Source: Paramacrobiotus metropolitanus
Taxonomy: Eukaryota > Tardigrada > Eutardigrada > Parachela > Macrobiotidae
Assembly: GCF_019649055.1 (NCBI RefSeq)
Contig: NW_026570224.1
Location: 2,790,001-2,854,000, forward strand
DNA length: 64,000 nt
Direction: 5' to 3'
The translations under genes were made by a program, and so were the position numbers. Positions 40,416 to 51,220 of this stretch are shown piece after piece. Every line of letters begins with the position of its first letter. Position 1 is the stretch's first letter. Below the pieces are notes generated by a model. That model was not told where the DNA came from. It worked only from the letters and a program-made list of their open reading frames with translations, and ran no database searches.

Positions 40416-41801
40416 ATGTTAACTAGCCGAAAAGTGCCTTTCGCAGCGTTCTTCTGCATTGTTTGTGGTATGTATAGATACACATTGCATCAAGTTGTTT
40501 ATCTATATTGAAGATTTAATTCGATTCATAATTTTTAGCGTAATCGAGTTCTCAAATTTCTGATTAAGAACAGAGGAGATGTGGGTGTGATAATAGTCAA
40601 CAGGTGGCACGAGAATACTTTGTCTGGTTTTCAATAATTATCGTTATTACTTCTTAGTATGCCAAATTCGTGGGGAAAATAATTCCACTTCAGAAAGCAA
40701 AAACGACACCATCAGTTTCTTTTGTCAATATTATTCCGATCATTCCATGAGCTGCTATGATCGTTACCGAATTCGCAATGTAAATGACACCCTAGAAACC
40801 GAAGCTTCGGACAAGGCCTTTGCTATTATCGGGCTTGGAGATTCTACTAAAGGAACGTGGACGAATGATGACGGTATCAGTATGCCGATATTGAATTTGA
40901 CTCCAACCACCCACTAGAAGAGAATGCAACACCAGTATTACCACCTATCAGACCTGGGCAGTTATGGAAAATGCACCCACCGTTAGAGTTACGAGTTACA
41001 AATGATGACGGTATCAGTATGCCGATATTGAATTTGACTTCTTAGTAGCGTGCGTGCGAGTTACGCTACGAGTTACGCTATTCATGGACGTAAAACCGAG
41101 TTTTGAGTTATACCGCGAGTTACGCTACCATAGACAATCAATACAAAATTTAGGCGAGTTACGTTAGAGTTAAGTTTTTTGGGTAGCGAGTTACGCTACA
41201 GAGTTACGTTAAAACTCGATAACTCGCAAATAACTCGCGTTAAGTTATAGAGTTATGTTATAACTGCCCAGGTCTGCCACCTATGTTTTTTTACAGAATT
41301 CGTATTGCTGGTGTTGTTGTTGTTTTAGGGTTTTTCCAAATGGGTAACGACAGCGCCACGGGAGACAGACATTTTCTTGGATCGTGCATGTTCGACACTA
41401 ATGACGGCGCAAACTGTGCTGGTGCACCGCCGCCGTGCGATGACGACAAAATGAAAACAACTGGTTGTGTTGATGGTGCAATGTTCCGGGCACTGGCATT
41501 TAGTGGAAGACCAGGAGGTAAGTAAAGACCAGGAGGTCAGACGGAAATGTAAAGCAACAATCGTAAAACACAAGAACTTTCTCTTACAAGTGGAAACTTA
41601 TTACATACCTATTTTACGATATTTTACTTTACATATTTATTTCACGATATTTAAATTTTGTAAGTCCAGATGAATTATCAAGGCGTCTGGTACTCAAAAT
41701 CAGTTTAAAACCAAGGTGACCTTTACAGCAATTTGACGTACGTACAAGCGTTCTTTTTAGGACAGATAAAAGCTGTCCTTCCAGTTGGTTTTCCAGCATG
41801 A
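40416..41801 (+). CDS. six-cysteine secreted protein, copy B
   Basis: Tandem paralogue of the gene at 38233-39654. Exons 40416-40467, 40658-40873, 41329-41517 and 41761-41801 give 165 aa. Exon 3 is exactly 189 nt in both copies and every intron is phase 1. The signal peptide is VPFAAFFCIVC-type. The mature protein has FFCQYYSDHSMSCYDRYRIR, ASDKAFAIIGLGDSTKGTWT, FLGSCMFDTNDGANCAGAPP and GCVDGAMFRALAFSGRPGG, and ends IKAVLPVGFPA. The six cysteines align with copy A. NNST, NDT and NDS are possible glycosylation sites. Intron 2 contains a hAT-like MITE (40949-41276); because it is intronic, the protein should be intact if splicing is. Confidence 0.75.
40949..41276. mobile_element. hAT-like MITE, 328 bp, with 8-bp target duplication
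   Basis: The element begins CAGACCTGGGCAGTTAT and ends with its exact reverse complement ATAACTGCCCAGGTCTG, a 17-bp perfect terminal inverted repeat. It is flanked by the 8-bp direct repeat CCACCTAT (40941-40948 and 41277-41284). An 8-bp duplication and CAGxxxTGGGC ends are typical of the hAT superfamily. The interior has no open frame, so it is non-autonomous. It contains many copies of a short unit like CGAGTTACGCTA and its relatives. It lies within intron 2 of the copy B secreted-protein gene. Confidence 0.88.
41001..41039 (+). repeat. 39-bp copy of the adjacent host exon/intron junction inside the MITE
   Basis: Positions 41001-41039 repeat 40864-40902 without difference; both begin AATGATGACGGTATCAGTAT. 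The original spans the last 10 bases of exon 2 of the copy B gene, its GT donor and 29 intron bases. The copy therefore places a second, identical donor 137 bp downstream. Confidence 0.9.
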
Positions 41802-42343
41802 GACGCCGGGGATCATTGTTGACATTGGAGTGGGACCCCGCCTTTGGGAAACGAGAAAACGCACGGTCTAAACGCATTTATTTAAAGGTCGTCACAACAG
41901 TTTTCAATAAATTTAATACAACACAGAAGTGTTCAAGTTATGTTCGATTTAAATCTTTTAGCAACCTGTGGTTGTATTTATGCAGACTAAAAAAACCCAG
42001 TTTGTTTACATATCACATGCCATTGACATTATTTTAAAATTGCAATATCCGGGTACAGCAAAATTATGGGCCCGTTGGCACGACAATTTTGTGAACTCTG
42101 TGTCCAAATTATATTGGGCGTTAAAAGCAATGCATTAACTTCGTACGGCAAGATCTTCGAATACTTGATATATATTTTTAATGTATTATATACCACGCAC
42201 TTGATTAATAAATATTACAGCACAAACTGCTCGAAACACACGACAAACCGGTCTCAGTACGGGAGTGAAAAAGAGGCTTTCAACACAGAATGCACAATAT
42301 TAAATAACTCCATAAAAACGATTCAAAACAACAAAAATAACTT

Positions 42344-45300
42344 TTACAAGTTTTCAAGGTTCGGGAAACTGGAGACCTCAGACTGATCCTGGACCACTCC
42401 GGAGGATAACTTATAGCTTACGCGGATTCGCATCTTCAGGGGAACGCTCTTATTCGAAGGGTTTTTCAGTTTAATCTTCTGTGTTAAGGGAGACGATGGA
42501 TCCGGTAAAATGATATTTCCAGAGGGCGGCGAGATTATTAGCTGCAACGCCTGCAAAATAAGCGCATGTAAACCAATTAAGGTGAATACAATTCAAAACC
42601 ACGCGGTATTCAAACGATTGCTGATTTACGCGAATACAGTAAATTCAGCCAACGACCAGGAAAACTAGGAGCACAACAGAAAACACCATATCCAGACTCC
42701 GGAATGCGTAATACACATATCTGAAACGTCCCCGCATACGTATATTTATCAGGTGGCAATAAAGCAAGGCGTGTTGAAACACTTGCTGATGACATCCAAA
42801 TGGACAAAACGGAAATCACCCCTTTTAATGGATCCATCAGAAAAGGTTTTTTCGAGGCTTTTTTAGATACTTGGGATTTTAAAATTTGTAACAATAAAGT
42901 CACCTTGGGCACAGCTGCTTGGAAAACGAAATCCTGCATTTGCTCTGACAAAGCATTATAAGCCTTGACCGTCACATCGATGGCGTGTGGCTCCATGGAA
43001 TGTTGCGTATTGAAATCAATGCGCAGTCCGTTTTTGTGGTACACCGTAAACGTCGACCCCGCTGCGGAACTATCACCATTGCTGCCTAAAAACAAATCAT
43101 CCAGACCTCCTAACGCGGACACACCGATCGTGGCCGCTGGAGCAGCGACCTTCGGCGATGGCGCCGATGTATTGCCGAGGTCCAACAAATCTAAAATATC
43201 CTGCGAAGATGCCACTGGACGTTCAGTGTGCTGAACAGCTGAGTCTGGTAGAGGATCAGATGCCAGAATGCTAATGTCATCCAAAATTCCCAGCAAGCTC
43301 TGACGAAACAAAGAAACGAAATCTTAAAAAAACGAAATCTAAACGTACTGTTTTTACGAGATTCACATTTTGTTAAAAAAATACTAAAGAACATTAAATT
43401 CCTTACGTCAGAATGTTTGGGCCGTTGTTTCCTTCCCGAACCCCGGACTTCCGTCTTGCGACCGGAAAATCCTAGCAAATCATCTGTATCATCAGCATGA
43501 GGAACAGTCAAGCCATTTTCTTCCCCGTTCATGAGCGACATGTCGGCTGCACTGCCTCGTTTAACGATAGGCATCCGTTCCAAAATACCGAAACGAAATT
43601 GCTGAGGCCGGTCGAAGAGCTGTGAATATTCACTGGCTCGTTGCTGGATTTCAATGGAAACATTGGTAGCCATTGGTTCGACTATCTGCTGTATTTGCCT
43701 GCAAAAGTAAGCAAGTAGTAAGAAGCTGTAAAATAACTGTGTAACGGCCATAAAGGCACCGACGAACAGAAAATATATAAGCATTATTGTATTCAGATAA
43801 CAGAAGCAAAATATTCTGCCATTTAAGCAAACAGAAAATATGATCATTCTGAAAAATCGAGACGCTGCTGATCTAATATCCAGAAATTGACAATTACTAA
43901 ACTATTGATAATGAAAATAATATTACACTCCTTTAATAGTGGATTACCCCATTGTTAACAAAGTTACGTACCCAGCGTAGCCAGCAAGTCGCGTAGATAA
44001 TTTCATTAGTGCATTCACAGCGTATTCCCGCGTCACCAGCCAAGTGTGTTTACTGCGCAAAATTTGTTCCAGGGCGGAGATCACATCGTTCTCTGTGACG
44101 TGCAAAGGTTCGCGGCCTTCTTCTACCTGTCCGGATGCCGCGACGAGAACATCACCGAATTCCCCAATCGTCCAACAGGCTACCTGCATGAGCGGTTGCT
44201 TTGTGTCGAAGTCCGGACTCAGTATCTGGCGATACAGTTCCTGAACGGCGTACACTTGCTGCTCCGTGCATTCACCAATTAACTGAATCAGACTGGCCAC
44301 AACATGATCAGGAACATAATTTCCACTCTAAAAGAGGCCAACATCGTAAATTGTTCAACTCAAAGCAACGCGTGCGTTCTCACCAAACTCGAAGCCCGTA
44401 TCATGGTATCGATCTGCCATGTCCGATTGGGGGCATACTTTTCGCATGTAATAAAAAGGCTAGAGGCGCAGGGTGCTTTAAATTCGTTATCAGCTGTCTC
44501 AAGGAACAACAGAAGCTCCTTAGCCATTGATCGCACGTTCGTTGCATTCGTTAAGGCAAAAGACAGTTCCATGGCGCGGCGCCGGATAGACACGTCGGGA
44601 TCTTTCAAACAATCCAGCACAGTGGAGCGATGCCGCTGTACCGCGGTGTTATCAATGTGGACGGTCTTCAGCAGAGTATTCAGAGCAACATATCTGCAAA
44701 AAGCAGTGACATTCCGCTGCTGCAGTTGCATAAAGAAACCGCAAAATAAAGCTGCGAAAAAAAATATCAGGAAAAAATCCTTCAGAGCCAGAAATGGAGA
44801 TCTACTTTTGCAGTTCTAGGCTAGACCAAATGGGAATAACTAACCTGATATTTTTATCAGGGTTCATTAAAAATCGGCCTAAAATATTCACTGCCAGAAC
44901 GCGTAAGCCGCTTTCGGATTTCACATCCATGATGGTTAATACAGTTTCGTATAAAATGGCATTGCCGACGTTTCGGCTTCCATCGGTGTTGGTCGCGACC
45001 TAATTTATTAGGAACAACAATAACTGACAAATTTTCGAGCAAAACTGTAAGGGCTGAAAACCAACCTGAGCTAATATATCATTCATCATATCACTTGTCT
45101 CTGCATCACTCCTACCCAGAACTTTCAACAGACACAGGATTTTCACCTGGAAAAATTAAGGCCGCTACTCTTATTCAAGACAAACACAGGTTAAATCCCC
45201 CTGTAAGCAGTATTACAACCGCACACAATGAATACCTGAAGGAATGGATCGCTGATTCCTGTCACATCGTGATCTGGACTGTATCCAGACATGATTAAAT

Positions 45301-47039
45301 TTTTGAAAACTCGCACCAAATTGGGAACAAGTTTCTTGAAACCCACAAGGGCATCATGGTTCAATTCACACATCTCTTTCATCAGAACGACACCGGTAAG
45401 CAGAACACCTGTGGAGGAAAGCCAGGTAGAGTGCATCCACAATCATCACGCACGTATACACCAATTTTATCAATTTATTCATCAGCACTGCGTAAACTGT
45501 CTGTACCATGGTTTTTCTCTGTCAAAAGTGCTCGCATCGAAGGAATGAAAGTTTCCATCGTACTGGGAATTTTTTGAATCATTCGAAAGGCGCAAAGCAC
45601 CGCCTGCAAAGGAAAGCAGCAATGAAGTTTAATAAAATAACAGCATTCGGGTGAATTTACACAGTTTGTAACCACAAATAGGCCTACATACCTTTTTCCT
45701 TAAGTAACTGTTATTTGATTTCAACAGTTTCTCTATTTCTCCTGACAAATCCCGGCACATCTCCGCAGAACAAATTTCACCAAGAGCGCACAGCGCCAGT
45801 CCAGCAACATACTGATTTGTGTTGTTAAGATCACTGAAACGTAATAAGCATAATGCACTTAACCAAACAGAAATCGTTTACTGCTGCAGCACGGCTCCGA
45901 ATATCATTAGCATTAATTCAGAAAAGCAAGCAGCCACCCACTTTTTCAGACAATTAGTAATCAACAAATGCACTTCATGCTGTTCATCCAGTAGGAGCAT
46001 AGCGCCAAGATATCCAATCCGTTTATCCGTAAATCGGTGGCTGGCAATCAGCTTCAGGCATTCAAGCTATAACACCAAAAAGCTATCACAAATGCACATT
46101 TGCAAAATTGATTAAAAAGCGCGGAAAAGATTATCGCAATCAAAGCGTCCATCACGAAACTCTCTAATGCAGATCAGAAAACTCGAAATACCACGAGCAA
46201 CTAGAAAAAGCCTAGAACTAACTTGACCGCGAATGTTGAACAATATAATTAACCAATTCCCGAAAAAATAAAATATGGTTAATTAACGAATTAAATCATA
46301 TTCAAAACATACGAAATACAGGTACAGTGCCGAAAATACAGTGCCGAAAACAGGAATTCCGAACAAGATTTCTGCATTGATATTCCTACATACCTGACCG
46401 AAATGAGCAGGATAGCCCAACATATGAATGTATAAAAGCTTAGCCACATTCCGACAACGCCAGGTGGAATCCTCTTCACGAAAATAATTCCGAATATCCG
46501 CACATTCCCGATTGACCACAGAGCGTTCATCCGCTCCGGTTCTCGCAGCTCGCACTTGACGAATCAGATCGCGTAAACGGATAGGAGTGGTCGGGAGTTT
46601 TATGGCATTTTGGACCACATCTTGGATTTGATTCTGCCAACGCAATATAAGGTTATTATTTCCAATGATGTGAATAAAATCAAAGCACAGCGAATAATCA
46701 AACGCAAATTAGAAAGCTACGGCTAAATTCATTAAACAGACAAAACAAGCAAAAATTCTGATTTCCCACATCCTGCAACCACTGTCAAACTGCATCCAAC
46801 AAGGTATATAATATTCTACGCTTTAGACAGTCTGACTGGAAGTTGACTGGAACACTAATAAGCTTATCGAAATCTGATCTGTACATCGTCAATTTCGCTT
46901 GATTAATCATCGAAATTTTTTTTAAACGTAAGATTTGTTTAAAGGAAATACCAGAAACATTTAATTCGTACGACTGTTTCAAAATTAAGTATCTCACGAG
47001 AAATTTACTGCTTACCCTCAAGTTCTGTATAACTTCCAT
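42344..47039 (-). CDS. AP1G1: AP-1 complex gamma adaptin
   Basis: The large subunit of the AP-1 clathrin adaptor at the trans-Golgi network and endosomes. Thirteen exons sum to 866 codons: 47016-47039, 46394-46633, 45942-46066, 45692-45833, 45507-45603, 45236-45408, 45066-45146, 44845-44999, 44384-44693, 43972-44327, 43407-43698, 42904-43299 and 42344-42550. The first encodes only MEVIQNLR. Trunk matches include [83 protein letters not shown] and [20 protein letters not shown]. The hinge holds DDLLGFSG and ILDLLDLGN, clathrin-box-like motifs. The gamma ear follows: [35 protein letters not shown] and a C-terminus [11 protein letters not shown], where human has QDLAEVNNFP. It is about 40 residues longer than human AP1G1. 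Confidence 0.96.
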
Positions 47040-48386
47040 TTCTGTACTATCTTTCGTTCCAAGTGGAGAGCAAAACGGCCCTGAAAATACGAAAAACACC
47101 ACTGTCAGGAAACCATAAACGTCTCTTTCATGCTTAGTCTTCAAACCGTCTGGTATAAAACCAGTAAACAAATTACAGATCTATAGAGAAGTTCATTTCA
47201 ACTGTTTCAAACAAATCATCAAATGTTTCTAGAATATCCACTGCCGATGCATCACACTGGTGAGTGGTGACGCAGTAAAAAAGCACTGGAAAAAAACAAA
47301 AATACAAAAGCGATACAGTATTCATCGTCAGAACGCAAGACGTACCTACATTTAACTGTGAACGTACCAATACAGAGAAAATTGTAGACAGATCGTAGCA
47401 GTTCAATAATTGATTAATCACTTATATCATTTATGTGGATTCAGACAGGCGATCTTGAAGAATCAATAAAAGAAAACTGTAATCATTAAGAAAGTACAAG
47501 TACCTACGTCAGTTTTGCAGATTCTCGGTGATCAAGCGACCGTCCTATTCCAGCACGAAATAAGGAGGTATTTCAGGCGAAAGTAGCAGTTTAGATGGTA
47601 AAAATTGCGAAGAGATCTCACTTTCTCCGAAAAGCGCACGCAGTCTTGAAAATGGAAAAAAGAAAAACAAGTTCATCTAATTCATAACGGATTGATAACT
47701 GGCACAATCTGCAATCTGAGTTCCATGCACAGTGAAACAACAAATAACACAGTCAACAGATCATCTGAAAATACTAGTACGAGTGTGGATTCAGAAACGA
47801 AAACCTGGAAGCGATTACGAAACGGCTACAATCACAAACTATTCCATGTCAGTGCTTTCGCTGTCCATGGGAGTCCTGGTGAATTACGGTCAGGTACGCC
47901 GTACGTACTTCCTACAACTCATTGCAATACCTGCCAACAACCTGTTCCAGTTCAGCGTTTTTGTCGCGACTCGCTACACGTGGTATTAAATCTGCAGGTT
48001 TACAAGGTGACCGCCGCTTGCTGGCCGGTTACAAGCTCACGAATCAAAAATACCTGTTTGAAGCAGTAACACTGTACTTATACTTGCATAACAATTAATT
48101 GGTTTTGCTCTTCTTCGGCTGCAATTCATTTGTAATTGTTTTATTGCTGAACTACCATTAATTTAACAGTATTATCCAGTTCGTAACATTTTAAAATATA
48201 CTGTACCTAACTGACTACTTCACAATAAGACCACTATACCCCGCTCATACGAAAACTAGCACACATAAACGGCCTCTAATGACACCGACATCAGCAGAAT
48301 CTATTTCAGAGAATCCCAAAGGAATCTGTCAAGCTATTCCTCACTTTCAAGAAGAAATTAGAATTAAGAATAAATCAGTCAATAAA
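47040..48386. other. intergenic between AP1G1 and PDHA1
   Basis: About 1.35 kb. It contains one minus-strand open frame at 47173-47325 with a hydrophobic, signal-like start (MNTVSLLYFCFFPVLFYC) and an acidic 30-residue remainder. It lacks other support. Otherwise it holds the AP1G1 upstream region and the PDHA1 3' UTR. Confidence 0.4.
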
Positions 48387-49890
48387 TTATAATCGCACAG
48401 GTGTCGATTTTCCTGGAAGCTTCCATTGAAACGGTGTGGTACCGCGCATTTTCCACTGGTCATTGTCGACATAAACATCGGTCCAGAGCTCTTCTGGTGC
48501 AAGCTCTTTGTCAGTTTTGGCAATTTGCACTGCTTCACTAACTTCCTTAACAACATTAGCCTCGATGTTCTTCAGTTCTTCTTCCGTCGCCAGGCCTGAC
48601 TTCAGCAATCGATCCTTGAAGTGCGCAATGGGATCACGACTCTTGCGCACCTCATCCACTTCATCACGTTTCCGGTAACTTGTGCCGGGATCCGACATGG
48701 AATGACCGTGATAACGATATGTGGCGGCTTCCAATACTATCGGTCCTTTCCCCGATCTGCAGTATTCGGTTGCGAAAAGCGTGGCTTCCCGCATAGCTAA
48801 GACGTCCATGGCATCGACCCAGATACCTAACAAATATCAAGCAAACTTAAAATGAAATTGCAAACTACAAAAGCCGAAATCAAATGCGAATTAACTTTAG
48901 CGGAATCTGAAGAACATAGACTGTTAAAAAAAATCAATGCCAAATAAACAAAAGCCGTTTTGACAAATAAAAAAACCAACTTTAACGTACAGATGTAACT
49001 TATTAAAAGACGGCAGAAATCCGTGACTAAACTAGCGAAATTAACGCACCAGGTACATAATCGCCTCGAGTGTAATAAGCAGTCGACGCCGATGATCTTT
49101 CCGCGCTGGTTCCCATCCCGTAACCATTGTTTTCACAGACATAAATTACCGGTAGACTCCATAATTTAGCAATATTATACGCTTCAAAACACTGGCCCTG
49201 ATTAGCTGCACCGTCTCCGTACAGTGTCACACAGACATTATCTGTCTTCTGATACTTCAACGCCAGACCAATACCCGTGCCGAGCGGCACCTGCGCGCCG
49301 ACAATCCCGTTACCCCCATAGAAATTCTTCAGGTACATGTGCATTGAGCCTCCTTTGCCCTTCTGCACACCGGCTCGCCGACCGGTTAACTCAGCCAACA
49401 CTTGCACCATGGTGGCGCCGCGTGTCAAGGTCCAGCCGTGTGCGCGGTAGGCGGTGATGACCGGATCATCACGCCGGAGAGCTGCCTCCATGCCCACCGC
49501 ACACGCTTCCTGTCCCGAGTACAAATGACAGAAGCCACGGATGGCCTTCTCCTTGTAGAGATTACTGGCGGCTGTTTCCAGACGCCGAATACGGACCATA
49601 TCGAGGTAATATCTCAGGGCGTCGTCTTTGGTCACGCTCACGGTGGTGCGCGGACCCTGGTCCAGCTTGTGCAGTTTAAAATCTCGCACCTAAAAATAAT
49701 CAGTTCTGTGTTAAGAGATAGGCAATGGAAAACACAACGGTTCTGCAAGCTGCGCAGAGTCGCAGACCTGGAAGGTTGTTTCGGACGATACATAGCGCAC
49801 GTTGGAAACGGCGGCAGGAGTCCGGATGGGATTCGAAATCGCCGGAGCCGCCAAGGGTGCTGACCTAGCAATGACTTTAGACGCAAACAT
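48387..49890 (-). CDS. PDHA1: pyruvate dehydrogenase E1 component subunit alpha, mitochondrial
   Basis: It decarboxylates pyruvate using thiamine diphosphate in the mitochondrial pyruvate dehydrogenase complex. Three exons (49768-49890, 49050-49689, 48387-48826) give 400 aa. The start ATG at 49890 opens a mitochondrial targeting sequence ([19 protein letters not shown], basic and Ala/Ser-rich). Family motifs: [58 protein letters not shown], the thiamine diphosphate motif [15 protein letters not shown] ending CENN, and [13 protein letters not shown]. The regulatory phosphorylation loop is conserved ([20 protein letters not shown]), with both serines that pyruvate dehydrogenase kinase modifies in mammals. 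A second in-frame stretch upstream (AFWNK) precedes the chosen ATG, so an upstream start exon cannot be excluded. Confidence 0.96.
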
Positions 49891-51220
49891 TTTGTTCCAA
49901 AAGGCTTTCAACCTGGAAAGGGCGCCGGAAGAATATCTATAAAATAAAGAAGGTTTATGCAGTAAAATGCAGCATACTGAGCGCCACCATACATTTGACT
50001 AGTTTTCATGGATCCCAGTTCCTTATCGCTGAGACTTCATTTCACGCAATCCTCCGCAAGCAGAACACAAAAATATTCAGTCAAGATCCGAAGCAAATTC
50101 TTAATTATTCTTTTACTGGCAAGTCACAAGTAATAACACCGTAACTATAAATATTTTTTTACGCCTTCTGAATCATTATACTGCACACTGCATACAGTCG
50201 GAAAATCGGAAAAATCTCCAGTCGCTCATTTGAATTCACAGCCGAATAAACGTTTCACCCAACCTGCCCCGTTTGCTGAAGTTTAAACACGTAGAAAACA
50301 TACCTCAAATACGAGGAAGGATGCAAGTACTAGCCTGCTAAACTGATTTGCTGTTCGAGAGATTCACAGTAATCAAATAACCAAAAGATTAATAGGTAAC
50401 CCGTAACTAACAAAGCGGGAATGAAGTCAGAAGATTTAGTCGCCCCTCACTACCGCAAGTTATTCAATTTTGCAACCGAAACGACAGATGCTCGAAGGTT
50501 CTTGGATTCAGGACGTCTTCGAGCAGATCTGCAATACCAGGGGCAATAACACAACTAGGAAGACTCACATCTGGGAACGAAACCCGAGTTTTCAAGAAGA
50601 AAAACGGGAGAGGTGTATAACACAATGCGAACCTATGCACCTTATGCAATCGTTGCCCAAATCGGCGCAATGGAAGACGCATTTGCGTTGTGAACACCAA
50701 ATCTAACTTTCCAATGTAAAATTACTGCTGGAAAATAGAGCAGACGACAGAGTCACGGAGACAGGCAGAGGCTGCTTTCGCCTTTCAGTGACTCTGGCTG
50801 TCTGCCCGGTCACTCTAGCCGTCTAGCGCTATCATGTAAGTATTTACGAGAGTTTGTTGGTATTGGGAGTAACCGTTACGTTTTTGGAAGTCCCAATCAG
50901 ACAGTAAACACCAAAAATGTGGAAAAACACTGTGGAAATGTGGAAAAATGTGGAAATGTGAAAAATTGAGAGTTTTAAAGTTTTTCTTTTGATTTCTTGT
51001 CAGTTTTGTTTGAGGCTTTCTGTTTTCAGCTATGGCCATTTACATACGATGTGTACTGTAAAGTTATAAGCAGTGTAAAGTGCAGTGGTATGTAAAGAGA
51101 TCGTTCTACAGTGAAGCCGTAAACCTAACAGGGCTTTTGTGTTTGTTTCAGTTTTTTCTGTTGCTGATTGCTTCTCTGCGTTGTACGATATCTGCCTTTT
51201 GTGGAGATCTGAGTGAAAAG
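49891..51220. promoter_or_regulatory. divergent PDHA1/ANKRD11/12-like intergenic region
   Basis: About 1.3 kb between head-to-head genes. It contains the imperfect inverted repeat at 50741-50826 and a short GGAAATGTGGAAAAATGTGG repeat near 50931-50960. No specific promoter element was recognised. Confidence 0.35.
50741..50826. repeat. imperfect inverted repeat, arms about 34 bp
   Basis: GACGACAGAGTCACGGAGAC at the left and CACTCTAGCCGTCT/GGCTGTCTGCC at the right are imperfect reverse complements around a loop of about 15 bases (TGCTTTCGCCTTTCA). It sits between the PDHA1 and ANKRD11/12-like starts. Its function is unknown. Confidence 0.5.
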
